From: Candidatus Nitrosymbiomonas proteolyticus
GTDB lineage: Bacteria > Armatimonadota > Fimbriimonadia > Fimbriimonadales > Fimbriimonadaceae
NCBI GenBank assembly: GCA_017347465.1
Contig: AP021858.1
Span: 2,312,472-2,376,471 of the forward strand
DNA length: 64,000 nt
Direction: 5' to 3'
Shown here: in pieces, positions 8,401 through 16,346 of the stretch
How the letters are laid out: each line of letters begins with the position of its first letter
Numbering within the stretch: position 1 is the stretch's first letter
Made by a program: the position numbers and the translations under genes
Notes under the pieces: model-generated
Told to the model about the DNA's origin: nothing
Database searches by the model: none
What the model saw: only the letters and a program-made list of their open reading frames with translations

Positions 8401-8967
8401 CTACTCGTCGTCGGCCGTGTCCGGGACCGGTCCGCAGAGGCTCTTGCTGTACATCCCCGATCGGTCGAAACAGCAAGGACGGCGCTTCCCGCTCGCGAGC
8501 ATGTCGCAGGCGCTCTCGGCCCGTTTTCGACGCGTCTCCTCCCTTTTGGCCGATTCGACCCAATGCGCCCAATCTCTTCGGGCGAGCGCAGTCAGGCTAT
8601 GCCAGGTCTTCTGAACCTCGGGCGTCGATCCCGCCAGAGCCCTCACAAGGTCCTCAGGCACCTCTGGCTCCGGCTCTCGCAGCGAGGGCGCCAACTCGAC
8701 CGACACAGCCTGCCCGACCTCGATTCCTGCCTCCGCTCGCAAGTCTGGCAGTACCTTGAGCCAGTGGCCCCCGTTTCCGTTCGGTCGGAGCGTCGCCTGA
8801 AACTCGTGCCCATCGAGCGCGCCGTCCACCGACACCAGCCCCCGCGACGGCAGCTTCTGACTCGCTTCGTCGGGAAGGTTGAGAAAGGTCCATGTGGCCC
8901 CATGATCCTTGCCACCCGGACGGAACAGGGTCGCTTGGAATCGGATGCGAACGCTCGAATCAGCCAT
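8401..8967 (-). CDS. YdeI/OmpD-associated (DUF1905) protein
   Basis: The 188-residue cytoplasmic protein has an N-terminal DUF1905-like beta-barrel domain (about 5-100: FQATLFRPGG, GLVSVDGALDGHEFQATL, GHWLKVLP). The C-terminal helical YdeI/OmpD-associated segment (VPEDLVRALAGSTPEVQKTW, then ARRDWAHWVESAKREETRRK) is typical of proteins annotated as bacteriocin-protection YdeI-like. Role is unknown. After that the tail (PCCFDRSGMYSKSLCGPV) is cysteine-rich and unusual. The ATG at 8967 starts the conserved region; a longer form from 9036 has no support. Confidence 0.75.
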   Translation of the reverse strand: MADSSVRIRFQATLFRPGGKDHGATWTFLNLPDEASQKLPSRGLVSVDGALDGHEFQATLRPNGNGGHWLKVLPDLRAEAGIEVGQAVSVELAPSLREPEPEVPEDLVRALAGSTPEVQKTWHSLTALARRDWAHWVESAKREETRRKRAESACDMLASGKRRPCCFDRSGMYSKSLCGPVPDTADDE

Positions 8968-9102
8968 TCCGAGTTCATTGTGCCATAAGCCCACCGGCGA
9001 CGAGGGCAACTTGTGGCGCAGCATCGGGGCAAGCATTTCCGCTTAGTCTCCCAAGCAAGCCGCAGGAACTTGCTCCTATATCAAGCGCCAACATGTGGGA
9101 AA

Positions 9103-9918
9103 ATGACTGCTATGAGGAATTCTGCCTGGGCTCGTTCGTCTGTCCGGCCCGTTGTGTTCGTTTGTTTCGCAGGTGCGGCAGCCTTGGGGATCGCTGCGGC
9201 GCTTTCGGGGGGTGAACCCGAAGAAGGGCAACGGGAGCGGACCGGCGGCGCGGGGCAATTGGGGCAGCTCAGTCTCCACCTAGCGCCCTCTGTATATTGG
9301 CCGCTGGCTATGGGGAACAAGTGGACCTACGGCACTTCGTATCCTGAGACCGACAGTACGACCGAACTTGTGGTCAAGCGGTTCGCTTTGGGTCGGGCGG
9401 GCGGCGGCGCTACGGCGACTTTGGACACCGAGAGTTTCCGGTCGAAGATCGTTAATCAACGGGGCGGCGGCTTCAAGGTAGAAAAGTCGCCTAGCTGGGA
9501 CCCGTGGACCGAGCCCATCGTGGTAAAGGTCGACGATACAGGGATCTATTGGATCTCGGACCAGCACGGAACCTTCAATCCTCCCGTGCCGATCTTCAAA
9601 TCCGGCACGAAGCACGGCGACGAGTGGAAGTGGGCCGGGACGGTCCAGGGCCAAGGTTACTCGCACGCCGCCAGTGCGACCGTGTTAGCGTCCTCGGTGA
9701 AGGTGAAGACCCCCATGCTCGAAGTCAAGGAGCATGACGCTCTCAAAGTCATGATGATTCTGGAGATAGTGATTAACGGAGAGAAGTCGATCGACGCTCA
9801 GACTTGCTCGTTCGTTCCTCGAATCGGGCCAGTGACTTTTGGCTATTCGAGGCAAGAAAAGGGTTCTTACAACACGACTTTGGGTGGCGGAACGCTGATC
9901 GAGTACAGCGTTCGCTAG
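9103..9918 (+). CDS. Exported protein of unknown function
   Basis: The 271-residue protein has an N-terminal hydrophobic segment (about 15-34) consistent with a signal anchor. A beta-rich domain follows, beginning with a YWPLAMGNKWTYG segment; this 'PL..GN.W.Y' opening is common in secreted proteins that use polar repeats of strands. No catalytic motif or named family is recognised. The start at 9103 or 9112 is ambiguous; a frame extending to 9013 is not supported by a ribosome site. It stands alone between convergent or divergent neighbours. Confidence 0.65.
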   Translation: MTAMRNSAWARSSVRPVVFVCFAGAAALGIAAALSGGEPEEGQRERTGGAGQLGQLSLHLAPSVYWPLAMGNKWTYGTSYPETDSTTELVVKRFALGRAGGGATATLDTESFRSKIVNQRGGGFKVEKSPSWDPWTEPIVVKVDDTGIYWISDQHGTFNPPVPIFKSGTKHGDEWKWAGTVQGQGYSHAASATVLASSVKVKTPMLEVKEHDALKVMMILEIVINGEKSIDAQTCSFVPRIGPVTFGYSRQEKGSYNTTLGGGTLIEYSVR

Positions 9919-9987
9919 CTGAGGGGTGAGGGAAACCACGAGCTGGGTTCACTTCTCGATAAGGGCCAGCACGGCTTCTTGCAGGTC

Positions 9988-11394
9988 CTATTCGTGCATC
10001 CACAACGAATGAGTGGAGACTTTGCCAGTCTCCGCATCGATGACCACTAGGATGGGCTCCGACACTTTGTCGGGGACTTGCGGTCTGCGCCCGATGAGGG
10101 CAGGCAGTTTGGGATCGGGCAGGATGTCCTGCACCTCGCCGATGCCAGTGTCTGTTTCCCAAACTACCTGCCCCTCAGATCCCAATCGAGCCGCAACGAT
10201 CGAACTCTTCCGGTAGGGCTTTGTATGATGCAGTTCGAGCCAACCCTTGCCGACTAACTCCAGCAATTCTGCATCGCGTCCCGAGCGCACTAAGCCGCCG
10301 CCGAAGAACCCCTCTGAACCCTTGGAATCGAGTTTTCGAAAGGTTGGGCCTGAGGGTCCTTTGGACAACGACCAGACGTAGATGCGCCTCGGTTGGTTTG
10401 AGAGCGAGTAGTTCCCAGCGGCAGGCGCCCGGTCCCCCTGACGGCATTCGCTCTCCACTTGATCTTGGGTGAGGATGCCCAGCCAGCGGTTGCCACCTAC
10501 AACGCCGCCCGAGGCCATGTAACGAATAGTGGCATCCTCATCGGTCGCGAAGTCGGCCAACGTCCTTTGCTTTTTGGGCGGGACGAGGGACGGATCGCCT
10601 TGGAGCACATCGGGACCGATGACTTCACCGGAAACGAGGTTGACCCTCATGGTCTCGGGTGTATCGACCCACACAAAGTCTCCCTCGATGGCGGCCAACT
10701 TGCACATCCCGAGTGCGGACTGCGACCGTCCTTTTGCAAGTTCGATGTAACGGCTATCGCCGCTTTCCGCGTCGTGAAGCAATATCCCCAGGGAAAACAG
10801 GTCGTTCGCGTGATCGCGGTTGAGCGACGGAATGTAAGGCTCGAGGCGAGTCATCATCGTGACGATCGTCGTGCCCGATCTTAGAGAGGCACCTGACGGT
10901 CCACCCGTTGTCCTTATCTGAAGAACATGCTTCTGAAGCAACGCAAAGGCGATGAGGCCCAAGGCTCCCATTACGACGATCCCAAGGACTACGAAGCTCA
11001 TAGTGCGAATCCTTCGATAGAAACTCAGCCGGGGATCCCCGGGTAAGCCGCGGTTTGGGGGCTGCCGCAACTGGGGGGGTGGCGGTGGAGCGGCGGGCCA
11101 ACTGGCTCCCTGGTGAATCGTCACCCAACCATTTTCATCAAGCGTTCCTGCGCAGTTGGGCGCCTGCTGCCGGATCGTTTCCTCTACAATGCGTTGGATG
11201 ATTTCCTCTTTTCTCGGCGCGGCCCAAGGGAAGCGCTCCTCCCACTCCGCCGAGGTACCGACCGAAATGAGAGCGACGACTCTCCCGGTACCAAGCTCCC
11301 ACCAGAAACAAAGCTCACCCTCGGAGTCACTGTAGGTCACCGATCCGGACCTCCCATTCTGCTCGAACCGAACCTCCCAGTCGCGGTGTGTCAT
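9988..11394 (-). CDS. Single-pass membrane protein, unknown function
   Basis: This 468-residue protein has an N-terminal soluble domain (about 1-95) and a proline-rich linker (PAAPPPPPQLRQPP, about 99-112). One membrane helix (about 131-152) and a large C-terminal domain follow; the latter looks beta-propeller-like or PA2928-like, with recurring short strands and an ending VVIDAETGKVSTHS. The resemblance is weak and no family is claimed. The layout suggests a cytoplasmic sensor or adaptor joined to an extracytoplasmic domain. It is monocistronic and convergent with the exported protein at 9103. Confidence 0.65.
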   Translation of the reverse strand: MTHRDWEVRFEQNGRSGSVTYSDSEGELCFWWELGTGRVVALISVGTSAEWEERFPWAAPRKEEIIQRIVEETIRQQAPNCAGTLDENGWVTIHQGASWPAAPPPPPQLRQPPNRGLPGDPRLSFYRRIRTMSFVVLGIVVMGALGLIAFALLQKHVLQIRTTGGPSGASLRSGTTIVTMMTRLEPYIPSLNRDHANDLFSLGILLHDAESGDSRYIELAKGRSQSALGMCKLAAIEGDFVWVDTPETMRVNLVSGEVIGPDVLQGDPSLVPPKKQRTLADFATDEDATIRYMASGGVVGGNRWLGILTQDQVESECRQGDRAPAAGNYSLSNQPRRIYVWSLSKGPSGPTFRKLDSKGSEGFFGGGLVRSGRDAELLELVGKGWLELHHTKPYRKSSIVAARLGSEGQVVWETDTGIGEVQDILPDPKLPALIGRRPQVPDKVSEPILVVIDAETGKVSTHSLWMHE

Positions 11395-11753
11395 GGTCTC
11401 TACCTTCGAAATGCCAGCACCAAGTCCCGTGTTACTCTTGATTCCCCAACGTCCCAGAACGTCTCGCCGGCGACAAACTCCATGCTAACGCTGACCCGGC
11501 GCCGAATACAAGCTTCTCCTGAGAAAGCCATCAACGCAGACTTTTTTCCCTGTTTGTTCCGCGCTTACATCGTCCGTCCCGTTCCGGAAGTGTCCCAAAG
11601 TCGAACCGGGCGACTCCGAAAAGGCTCAATTGGGTTGTTCGAGGATCCAGACAACGAAACGCCCCTCACTTCGTCCCCACCTCAATGAACGATGCGTCGC
11701 ACCGGTTAAGAAGCGACTGCACCCGTCCCGGGACCCAGTTCCCTCGCTCCGGC
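11395..11753. other. Intergenic region, nothing recognised
   Basis: About 360 bases lie between divergent genes. No convincing reading frame, repeat or RNA fold is seen. Confidence 0.5.
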
Positions 11754-11759
11754 CATAAT
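11754..11759 (+). promoter_or_regulatory. Predicted -10 box of a leaderless gene
   Basis: CATAAT ends six bases before the GTG start at 11766, so transcription would begin at or next to the start codon. No ribosome site is present, which agrees with a leaderless mRNA. Confidence 0.5.
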
Positions 11760-11765
11760 CCTGAA

Positions 11766-12257
11766 GTGGCTAAGCTCGCGATCCAATCGATCGAAGCGCG
11801 GAAGTCGCTCCTTTCCGACCTTGACTCCGTCCGCAAGCTATTTCTCGAATACGAAGCCGAGCTTGGGGTCGATCTCTGCTTCCAGGGCTTTGAGGAAGAG
11901 CTAAGTTCCTTGCCCGGTAAGTACGCGGAGCCCCGCGGCGCGATTCTGCTGGCGCTGGAAGGCGAAGAGCCAGCGGGGGTCGTGGCGCTCCGGCCCTTGG
12001 GCGAGACGGAGTGCGAGATGAAGAGGCTCTATGTCCGCCCCGCGTTTCGGGGATCAGGCGCGGGACGCCTGCTCGCGGGGGCTATCGTCGAGTCGGCGAA
12101 GGCAAAGGGCTATGGGGCGATGGTGCTCGATACGCTGGAGAGACTCCAGCCAGCGATTCGACTCTACGAGAGCCTTGGATTTCGGCGGTGCGAGCCGTAC
12201 TACTCCAACCCCGAACCGGACGTGGTATTCATGCGGCTCGAACTCGGCGCTACTTGA
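11766..12257 (+). CDS. GNAT-family N-acetyltransferase
   Basis: The 163-residue acetyl-CoA-dependent transferase acts in the cytoplasm. The GNAT core is clear: ILLALEGEEPAGVVALRPL (beta2-4), CEMKRLYVRPAFRGSGAGRLL (acetyl-CoA-binding motif A, Q/RxxGxG/A type, about 82-102), then MVLDTLERLQPAIRLYESLGFRR (motif B). The substrate is unknown. The GTG at 11766 is preferred because a -10-like CATAAT lies immediately upstream; an in-frame start at 11685 would run through it. Its last eight bases overlap the convergent E2 gene. Confidence 0.85.
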   Translation: MAKLAIQSIEARKSLLSDLDSVRKLFLEYEAELGVDLCFQGFEEELSSLPGKYAEPRGAILLALEGEEPAGVVALRPLGETECEMKRLYVRPAFRGSGAGRLLAGAIVESAKAKGYGAMVLDTLERLQPAIRLYESLGFRRCEPYYSNPEPDVVFMRLELGAT

Positions 12258-13524
12258 AGAAGCTGAACTCTTCGAGAGTTTTCTTGACGCGCTGCAGGAA
12301 CCGCCCCGCCAAGAGTCCGTCGATGATTCGGTGGTCGTAGGTCAAGACCAGGTACATCATCGACCGGATCGCGATCATGTCGTCCACGATCACGGGGACC
12401 TTCTGAATGCCGTAGGTCCCGGCGATTGCGGCCTGCGGCGCGTTGATCATCGGCGTTCCGAACAAAGCCCCGTAGCTGCCGGGATTGGTCAGGGTGAACG
12501 TGCCGCCCTGGACATCTTCCACCTGGAGTTGGTTGTTGCGAGCCTTTTCGGCGATCTCGTCGAGAGCCTTGGCGATTTCCACCAAAGAAAGCGCGTGGCA
12601 ATCGCGAATGACCGGCACAATGAGCCCCTCGTCGCCCTTGCTCCCCAAAGCCACCGCAACGCCCATGTGAACCGCCGAGTTCTTCACAAGCTGGTCGCCT
12701 TGAAGGCTCGCGTTGAGCATCGGAAACTCGGTTATCGCCTCGCAGAGCGCCCGGAGAAAGAACGGCGTGTAGGTGAGTTTGACACCGTATTGAGCCTGGA
12801 ACGAGTCTTTGTTGGCCGTGCGGAAGTTCACGAGGGGAGTCACGTCGACTTGGATCACCGTGCTGACCGTGGGCACCGCGTTGGCTCGCATCATGGCTTC
12901 GGCGATCATTTTCCTCATGCCGACGAGCGGCACGATCTCTTGGCCCGGACCCGCCTTGAGGTCGGCGGGCGCCTTGTCCAGCCCAAGCGGAGCAGCCGGT
13001 CGAACTGCCGCCTTCCGGCCCGACGCGAGATAGTCTTCCAGGTCCTTCTTGGTGACGCGGCCGCTTGCGCCACGGCCCCGAATGCCCGCGAGTTCCGATT
13101 CGGTGACCCCTTCCGCCTTGGCGATCGAGCGCACCACCGGCGAATACCACTTGCGCTGCCCTTCCCTTTCCGAGGTGGGCTCAGGTTGCTGGAGCTGCGG
13201 CGGCGTTACCTCGGGCGCTGAGGCCGGTTGGGGCGCTGCCTGCTCTGGCTCGGCTTTCGGTTCGGCCTTGGCCGACGCCTGTCCGTTGCCCTCCTCGATG
13301 ATCCCCATCGGAGCGAACACTTGCACCGACCCCCCTTCGGGCACGATGATCTTCGAGAGCACGCCCGTGGCGGGCGCTGGAAGCTCGGTGTTGACCTTGT
13401 CGGTCATGATCTCGACGACCGGCTCGTCCTCCTTCACCTGGTCGCCCTCTTTCTTGAGCCATCGGGTGACGGTTGCTTCATGCACGGACTCGCCCAGTTC
13501 GGGCATGAGGATCTCGACAGACAT
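12250..13524 (-). CDS. Dihydrolipoamide acyltransferase (2-oxoacid dehydrogenase E2)
   Basis: This is the 424-residue core subunit of a 2-oxoacid dehydrogenase complex. The N-terminal lipoyl domain (1-75) has the lipoylated K43 in EIMTDKVNTE. A Pro/Ala/Glu-rich linker and a peripheral subunit-binding domain (SPVVRSIAKAEGV through RVTKKDLEDYL, about 127-162) follow. The catalytic domain ends with DHRIIDG (397-403), containing the active-site His398 and Asp402. The DKV lipoyl motif and overall make-up fit branched-chain or 2-oxoglutarate type E2s; no E1 or E3 gene is nearby to settle the substrate. Confidence 0.92.
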   Translation of the reverse strand: MSVEILMPELGESVHEATVTRWLKKEGDQVKEDEPVVEIMTDKVNTELPAPATGVLSKIIVPEGGSVQVFAPMGIIEEGNGQASAKAEPKAEPEQAAPQPASAPEVTPPQLQQPEPTSEREGQRKWYSPVVRSIAKAEGVTESELAGIRGRGASGRVTKKDLEDYLASGRKAAVRPAAPLGLDKAPADLKAGPGQEIVPLVGMRKMIAEAMMRANAVPTVSTVIQVDVTPLVNFRTANKDSFQAQYGVKLTYTPFFLRALCEAITEFPMLNASLQGDQLVKNSAVHMGVAVALGSKGDEGLIVPVIRDCHALSLVEIAKALDEIAEKARNNQLQVEDVQGGTFTLTNPGSYGALFGTPMINAPQAAIAGTYGIQKVPVIVDDMIAIRSMMYLVLTYDHRIIDGLLAGRFLQRVKKTLEEFSFFK

Positions 13525-13651
13525 AGGGCTATTCTAGCCTGTCGCAGATTTGCGTTGCAGCCGCCCGACGCGCACTCCTAGGGAGTCGCCCGGATTGTTC
13601 TTGGCACCGATCGCTGACGACGCCAGACGCCCCGCAGACGTAAAGGATGTG

Positions 13652-13816
13652 TTGAAAAGGAAGAAGCCGACGGGAGGTATAGCCAAGCGACCCTCACACG
13701 TGCGAGGCATTTCGCCTACGCTGATTGACGCAGCGCTATCATTTCTGGTCGCTCTCTTGGTGCTCGTGGGGACAGTGATGGCTCTCGGTGTTATCCTAAC
13801 GACTCGGTTCCGGTAG
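13652..13816 (+). CDS. Possible small membrane protein
   Basis: A 54-residue frame encodes a basic N-terminus (KRKKPTGGIAKRPS) and one strong membrane helix (about 28-48, ALSFLVALLVLVGTVMALGV). The TTG at 13652 has AAAGGA four bases upstream; an upstream GTG (13649) would be too close. It lies alone between the E2 gene and the defence-like islet. The hydrophobic segment is convincing, but nothing else supports expression. Confidence 0.35.
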   Translation: MKRKKPTGGIAKRPSHVRGISPTLIDAALSFLVALLVLVGTVMALGVILTTRFR

Positions 13817-13839
13817 GGTCCCCATGGTTGCTGGGCATC

Positions 13840-14103
13840 TCAAGGGCGATCCCGCAAACGGGACGCGCTTGCGACCCGCCCGATGCGGAACGTAGGCTCG
13901 TGGATCAGGGCGCTTAGGTCCTCGCGGTAGGGGAGTTGAAGGCTCGCATCGTGCTCGTAAGCCCAGTTCACGGCTAGTTCCAGGGCTCGTCTAGCATAGA
14001 AGCAGGCCGCCCTGGGGTCCGAGCACGCTGTTTCCTCCGCACGTTGGGCGGATTCGAAGATCTCCGGAAACTCGGACTCGAGGAAAGTGAACTGCGAACT
14101 CAT
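13840..14103 (-). pseudogene. Truncated N-terminus of an HsdR-type restriction helicase
   Basis: The 87-residue frame begins like the DUF4145-type N-terminal region of type I restriction R subunits / related DEAD-box helicases: QFTFLESEFPEIFESAQRAE, DPRAACFYARRALELAVNW and LSALIHEPTFR. After that the sequence departs abruptly (RIGRVASASRLRDRP, stop), whereas full-length relatives continue for many hundreds of residues. The nuclease and helicase domains and hsdM/hsdS are absent. It looks like the scar of a deleted restriction gene at the edge of the defence-like islet. Confidence 0.65.
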
Positions 14104-14143
14104 CTTTGAACAACTTCCAACATGCTAGCGAATATAGAGGGAA

Positions 14144-16294
14144 TTAGCTATCGTCCCCGTTGACCGGGTGCTCGGATTCAGCTTGGGTCTCTTCCTCTTC
14201 GTTCTCGTCGGATTCGAAGAATCGATCTTGCCGCTTGAGCCTCTCTGCCGAATCGAGAAGGTGCTGGCGCGCCCAATGTCCCTTTTCGGTAAGCAGAGAT
14301 AGATCGATGTCTCGAACGGCCTGGAGAAGCTTCTTTTCAACCCGCCAGTTCGAGAGATTCTTGTCGTCCATGTGAGAGCCGACAATGTGGTTGAGGTACT
14401 TCGCCAGTTGGTGCTTGTCGTCCGGAAGATTGTCGAACCAAGCATCCTTCTCTTTCTCAGCAACGTAGATCCAAGCGTGAATTGACTTCTCCGGATCTGG
14501 ATGGCTCCACACCCCGCCTGATCGAACCTCTCCTGTCATCCTTTCTCCGAGATCCTGAATCAAACCAGTCAGGTCTTCCCTCTGTGCCCAATGGCCCCAC
14601 CCGTCTTTCCTTTGCCTCTCTCCCTCCATGCCGACCACAAGGCTTGGAGCGACCATCGCCGCCGAATCGCGAATGGCTTGATTCAGAAGCTCGATCCTCT
14701 GCTTTGGGTCCCTGGTTGCTTCCAACATCGCTGTGCAACAAAAGCTGACAGCGAAGCTCCATTCGTGCTGCTCGAATTGAAGGAGAGACGTCTCCTCATG
14801 ACCGTGAGCGTCCCCCCACATGAAGAGCGCTGACATCAGCTTCAATCGTTGCAGCCGCGAGAGTTCGGTCGCCCGTGCGCAGATCGCAGTGACCCACCGA
14901 TCCCTCAGATCTCGATCGTCCCACTGCTTCAGCCATGATCTCAAGCTCTTCTTCGAATCAAGGAGCGATCTGAAAGCCATCCAGTCGGCTTCCTTGATCT
15001 TCGCTCGAGCATCGCAAAAACCGAAGTAAACAGGTCTCCAATAGTCGGTCTCAAAGCGGCAGGCTGCATGCGCTGCTGATTCGGAAGTGCTGGCACTGGA
15101 AAACGAATCGAGCGCTTCTTTCGCCAATGCCTTGGTGGGCTCGGGTAGATCGTCTATTGCCTTCTGACGACGATCCGCAACCATCTGCGGCCACTCCTCG
15201 TCATGGACCATTCTCGCCACTCGTCCTCCAGGGGCGGGAGCTTGCTCGTCACGCAGGACCGCATACACAGCGGGCGCATACTGCCGAAGAAACTCAAGTG
15301 CCAAGAAATCTGCAGGGTCGATGTTCCGAAAACTGTCAACAATGACTCCAGGCAAGAGCGACCGAACCGTCGAGACGAACCGCTTCACATGCCGAACGGT
15401 TTGAAGGCCCGGAAGGAGCACCTCGTCGAAGACTATGGAGAGTCGCTCCATATCCTGTTTGGGAAGACCTTCGTGCAAGCCAAGCTCACTGAGGGCATCG
15501 TCCAGCAGTTTGGCTCGCTGTTTCGTTGTCGCTTCCGGCAGGTCAAAAACCTGGTTGACAATCTTCTCGAGAAAGGCTTGCGGGTTATTCACCGATCCCT
15601 CCAGCGCGTGGAAGACCTGTTCGCGGTCAAACAAGAGCAGGTATCGAACATTCGGAAAGTCCGCGCAAGCCTTAATGAGCTGGAAAGTCGTTCGAACTTC
15701 GTCAAGGTCGAGTCGATCAATGTCGTCAATTACGACGACGATGGGCTTCTTGAGCTTTGAGAGGTCCTCGGAAATGCTCTGACGCATCTCTCGGAGCGTT
15801 GGCTCTGTCGACCTTGCCTGAAGCCCATCCGCGGCAAGATCGAGCGCTGAAGAAATCGATGTCGCGGCCTCTCCTGCTGCTGACGCTCCTGGGACAATCG
15901 CACCAGCGGCCTTGGCCCCGACTGCCAGAACTCCCACAATCTTAGAACCATAGCGATAGAAGCGCGACCTCGCCAGCTGCGCTTGCTTCTTGTCACCGCT
16001 CGGCAAAACTGCCTGACCGAGTACGGCAAAGAACTCGGCGGCAAGCGACTCTTTTGTCGTTACCATCCAAGGCTCGAAGTGAACGATGGACGCCGCTGAG
16101 GCGATTCGCTCGACCACCATGGTGGCAACGGAGGACTTGCCTGTTCCCCAGGCTCCGGTCAAGCCGATGACAGTAGCTCTGTTCAGATTGGGTGCAAGAA
16201 GGGCGTCAGCAAGCAACTTCGCGAACGGACCTCGGTCAAGGCGGTCTTCCGCTGCCGTACCGATCGGCGCATCAGTGCTGTATAAACTACTCAT
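14144..16294 (-). CDS. KAP family P-loop NTPase
   Basis: The 716-residue STAND-like NTPase belongs to the KAP family, whose members are often linked to anti-phage defence (PifA is one). The Walker A is GAWGTGKSS (about 47-55) and the Walker B is IVVVIDDIDRLD (185-196). Between them lies a hydrophobic segment (about 119-146, IVGVLAVGAKAAGAIVPGAS) as expected for the membrane insertion in KAP NTPases. The C-terminal half (about 330-716) is helical and ends in a very acidic tail (ESDENEEEETQAESE). It follows the TIR-like gene by 52 bases on the same strand; the two probably form one operon. Confidence 0.85.
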   Translation of the reverse strand: MSSLYSTDAPIGTAAEDRLDRGPFAKLLADALLAPNLNRATVIGLTGAWGTGKSSVATMVVERIASAASIVHFEPWMVTTKESLAAEFFAVLGQAVLPSGDKKQAQLARSRFYRYGSKIVGVLAVGAKAAGAIVPGASAAGEAATSISSALDLAADGLQARSTEPTLREMRQSISEDLSKLKKPIVVVIDDIDRLDLDEVRTTFQLIKACADFPNVRYLLLFDREQVFHALEGSVNNPQAFLEKIVNQVFDLPEATTKQRAKLLDDALSELGLHEGLPKQDMERLSIVFDEVLLPGLQTVRHVKRFVSTVRSLLPGVIVDSFRNIDPADFLALEFLRQYAPAVYAVLRDEQAPAPGGRVARMVHDEEWPQMVADRRQKAIDDLPEPTKALAKEALDSFSSASTSESAAHAACRFETDYWRPVYFGFCDARAKIKEADWMAFRSLLDSKKSLRSWLKQWDDRDLRDRWVTAICARATELSRLQRLKLMSALFMWGDAHGHEETSLLQFEQHEWSFAVSFCCTAMLEATRDPKQRIELLNQAIRDSAAMVAPSLVVGMEGERQRKDGWGHWAQREDLTGLIQDLGERMTGEVRSGGVWSHPDPEKSIHAWIYVAEKEKDAWFDNLPDDKHQLAKYLNHIVGSHMDDKNLSNWRVEKKLLQAVRDIDLSLLTEKGHWARQHLLDSAERLKRQDRFFESDENEEEETQAESEHPVNGDDS

Positions 16295-16346
16295 CGTCCA
16301 GATAACTTGCTGGGTTGACTTGCTGCCGGCAACGGTTCATTCCCAA

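Noticed and set aside
12031-13221. 396-residue frame antisense to the E2 gene
   Set aside because: Shadow of a conserved lipoyl transferase.
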